Positions 60,449 through 64,000 of a stretch of 64,000 nucleotides of DNA are shown here, piece by piece. Position 1 is the first letter of the stretch. Each line of letters begins with the position of its first letter. This DNA is from Saccharopolyspora sp. NFXS83 (GTDB lineage Bacteria > Actinomycetota > Actinomycetes > Mycobacteriales > Pseudonocardiaceae), in contig NZ_JAPFGB010000004.1 in assembly GCF_026241095.1 (NCBI RefSeq), forward strand, positions 283,256 through 347,255, in the 5' to 3' direction. A program made the translations under genes and the position numbers. The notes beneath the pieces were generated by a model. It saw only the letters and a list, made by a program, of their open reading frames with translations. It was not told the DNA's origin and did no database searches.

Positions 60449-61096
60449 ATGGGCAGACCGAAGAGCCCCCAGCTCACACCGGAACGCATCCGCGAGCACG
60501 CGTTGGTGATCATCGACACGTCCGGGCTCGAAGCGCTGTCCATGCGCAAGCTCGCCGAAGCGCTCGGAGTCCGCGCCGCCTCGCTGTACAACCACGTCGC
60601 GACCAAGGAAGCCCTGCTGCACGACGTCGCCAACGACGTGATGGCCACCGTGGACACCACCGGCTTCGACACCGGCTGGATCACCGGCCTGCTGCGCTGG
60701 GCCCGCTCGTACCGGGCGGCGCTGGCCGCCCACCCGAACCTGGTGCCGTTCATGGCCTCCGGCCCGGCCCGCCGCGAGACCTCGCTGAGCCGCGCGGACG
60801 CGGTGCACGGCGGCCTGACCAGGGCGGGCTGGCCGCCCCGGTACGCCACGATGATCGGCGCCTCCACCAAGTACCTGGTCGTCGGCGCCGCCATGGGGTC
60901 GTTCGCCGGCGGGTTCGTCGACGACGCCGAGATCTACGACGCCCGGTTCCCGCACCTGCGCAACGCGCACCTGCTGCGCGAACACGCCGCGGAGATCGAC
61001 GACGACAGCTTCGAACTCGCGCTGCGAGCCCTGGTCGACGGCCTGCGAGTGCAGTACGAGCAGGTCAAGGCCCATGCGGACGACTCCGGAGGGTGA
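60449..61096 (+). CDS. TetR-family regulator of the fatty-acid genes
   Basis: A 215-residue TetR protein. HTH about residues 12-58 (REHALVIIDTSGLEALSMRK, LAEALGVRAASLYNHVATKE). The C-terminal domain is of the TetR_C_1-like type with a Trp/Tyr-rich core (GWPPRYATMIGASTKYLVVG). ATG 60449 has AGGAG seven bases upstream. It is divergent from the acyl-CoA ligase/dehydrogenase pair and is expected to repress it until an acyl-CoA binds. Confidence 0.9.
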   Translation: MGRPKSPQLTPERIREHALVIIDTSGLEALSMRKLAEALGVRAASLYNHVATKEALLHDVANDVMATVDTTGFDTGWITGLLRWARSYRAALAAHPNLVPFMASGPARRETSLSRADAVHGGLTRAGWPPRYATMIGASTKYLVVGAAMGSFAGGFVDDAEIYDARFPHLRNAHLLREHAAEIDDDSFELALRALVDGLRVQYEQVKAHADDSGG

Positions 61097-61184
61097 CGGG
61101 ATCACGCTCACGTTCGGTTGACTGCGATGTGTGATCTCCGTAGCGTTTCTGAACACAACAGAAGACGAGACGAACACGCCGACG

Positions 61185-61405
61185 ACGTCGTGCGGGAGAG
61201 TCTGCGCCCCGCCAGGAGCCCCTGGTCCGTGCAGGATGCGATTCCTGGGTGCAGCGCCGAAGGAGCAATCCTCCCCAACAAACTCTCAGGCCCCGCACCG
61301 CACGACACCAGGCGATCACGGAGAAAAGCAGGGACACGCGTCCCTCGCCCAAGGTGCAAGCCGCCGGCGCGCGGTGAAACTCTCAGGCCAATGACTCCGG
61401 GGAGA
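61185..61405 (+). promoter_or_regulatory. glycine riboswitch, tandem-type
   Basis: First aptamer: GCGGGAGAGTCTGCGCC (from about 61191), GCGCCGAAGGAGCAA (about 61250-61265), and AACTCTCAGGCCCCG (about 61281-61295). Second aptamer: CACGGAGAAAAGCAGGG (about 61317-61333), GCCCAAGGTGCAAGCC (about 61347-61362), and GAAACTCTCAGGCCAATGAC (61376-61395). These are the conserved glycine aptamer words in the standard order, upstream of gcvT. Glycine binding is expected to turn on the glycine-cleavage genes. Confidence 0.9.
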
Positions 61406-61525
61406 CCGGCCAGCGCACGCCCGCGCCCGTCGCCGTCGAGGGACCCCGGATATGGTTTCTGCTGGAAGTGGCCGCAACCGGTCCCCTCGGACGTGATCGG
61501 TGCCCACGAGGAGGAGTTCCGCACC

Positions 61526-62641
<1,116 letters not shown>

Positions 62642-62728
62642 GACCGGCCGCCCTCGGGCACCACGAACCTCGAAGGACCGCCCGGAACTTCCGGCGCAGC
62701 CCAGATCGAACACAGGAGGCAATTGCTC

Positions 62729-64000
<1,272 letters not shown>

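Overview
The window is about 64 kb of very GC-rich DNA with strong third-position G/C, GTG and TTG starts, many TGATG, GTGA and ATGA start/stop overlaps, DUF397 and XRE/DUF5753 remnants, type VII secretion-type genes and an actinobacterial SigF/anti-sigma pair. This points to a filamentous actinomycete, most likely of the Pseudonocardiaceae (Saccharopolyspora or a relative). The genus is an inference from gene style only. It is mostly ordinary chromosome. No CRISPR array, rRNA, tRNA, phage or intact insertion sequence was seen.

Layout. 1-1.4 kb: truncated Ski2-like helicase. 2-7.4 kb: methylmalonyl-CoA mutase (mutA-mutB) and its GTPase chaperone meaB. 7.5-13 kb: accessory stretch with a GNAT, a STAND ATPase/TPR protein carrying an N-terminal RHIM-like motif, a monooxygenase remnant, a GntR regulator, a guanidine-III riboswitch driving an SMR exporter, a phosphotransferase and debris of an XRE regulator. 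13-18.4 kb: DUF305 lipoprotein, LVIVD secreted protein, and a TetR/oxidoreductase/hydrolase locus with a palindromic operator. 18.4-31 kb: degenerate GGDEF-EAL protein, aldo/keto reductase, two metallopeptidases, two membrane proteins, an iron-box-controlled siderophore-binding lipoprotein, DUF5996, and a LysR/SDR pair. 31-33.5 kb: ArsR/muconolactone-isomerase-like pair, then type VII secretion small proteins and a toxin-like gene broken by several frameshifts. 33.6-41 kb: four-gene pyruvate-dehydrogenase-type operon (lpd-E1alpha-E1beta-E2) with a PucR regulator and a GntR/FCD regulator upstream. 41-48.5 kb: DNA ligase, DsbA-VKOR disulfide pair, anti-sigma/SigF behind its own SigF-type promoter, M23 peptidase, TauE/SafE exporter. 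49-54.2 kb: sugar locus with a UDP-sulfoquinovose-synthase-like protein, GtrA, a GT-C/GT2 fusion and an epimerase. 54.4-57.3 kb: SRPBCC, PEP-hydrolase-like and Tm-1-like genes. 57.4-61.1 kb: acyl-CoA dehydrogenase, acyl-CoA ligase and TetR. 61.2-64 kb: glycine riboswitch, gcvT and the start of glyA.

The two points most worth follow-up are (i) the 49-54 kb locus, whose parts would fit a route from UDP-sulfoquinovose (or a related sugar) through a polyprenyl-phosphate carrier to an extracytoplasmic glycan, and (ii) a dispersed intergenic inverted repeat (1.9, 6.3, 11.5 kb, with half-copies at 18.4 and 31.9 kb) whose two full copies show compensatory arm changes. The RHIM-like STAND protein and the frameshifted type VII toxin locus suggest active turnover of conflict genes.
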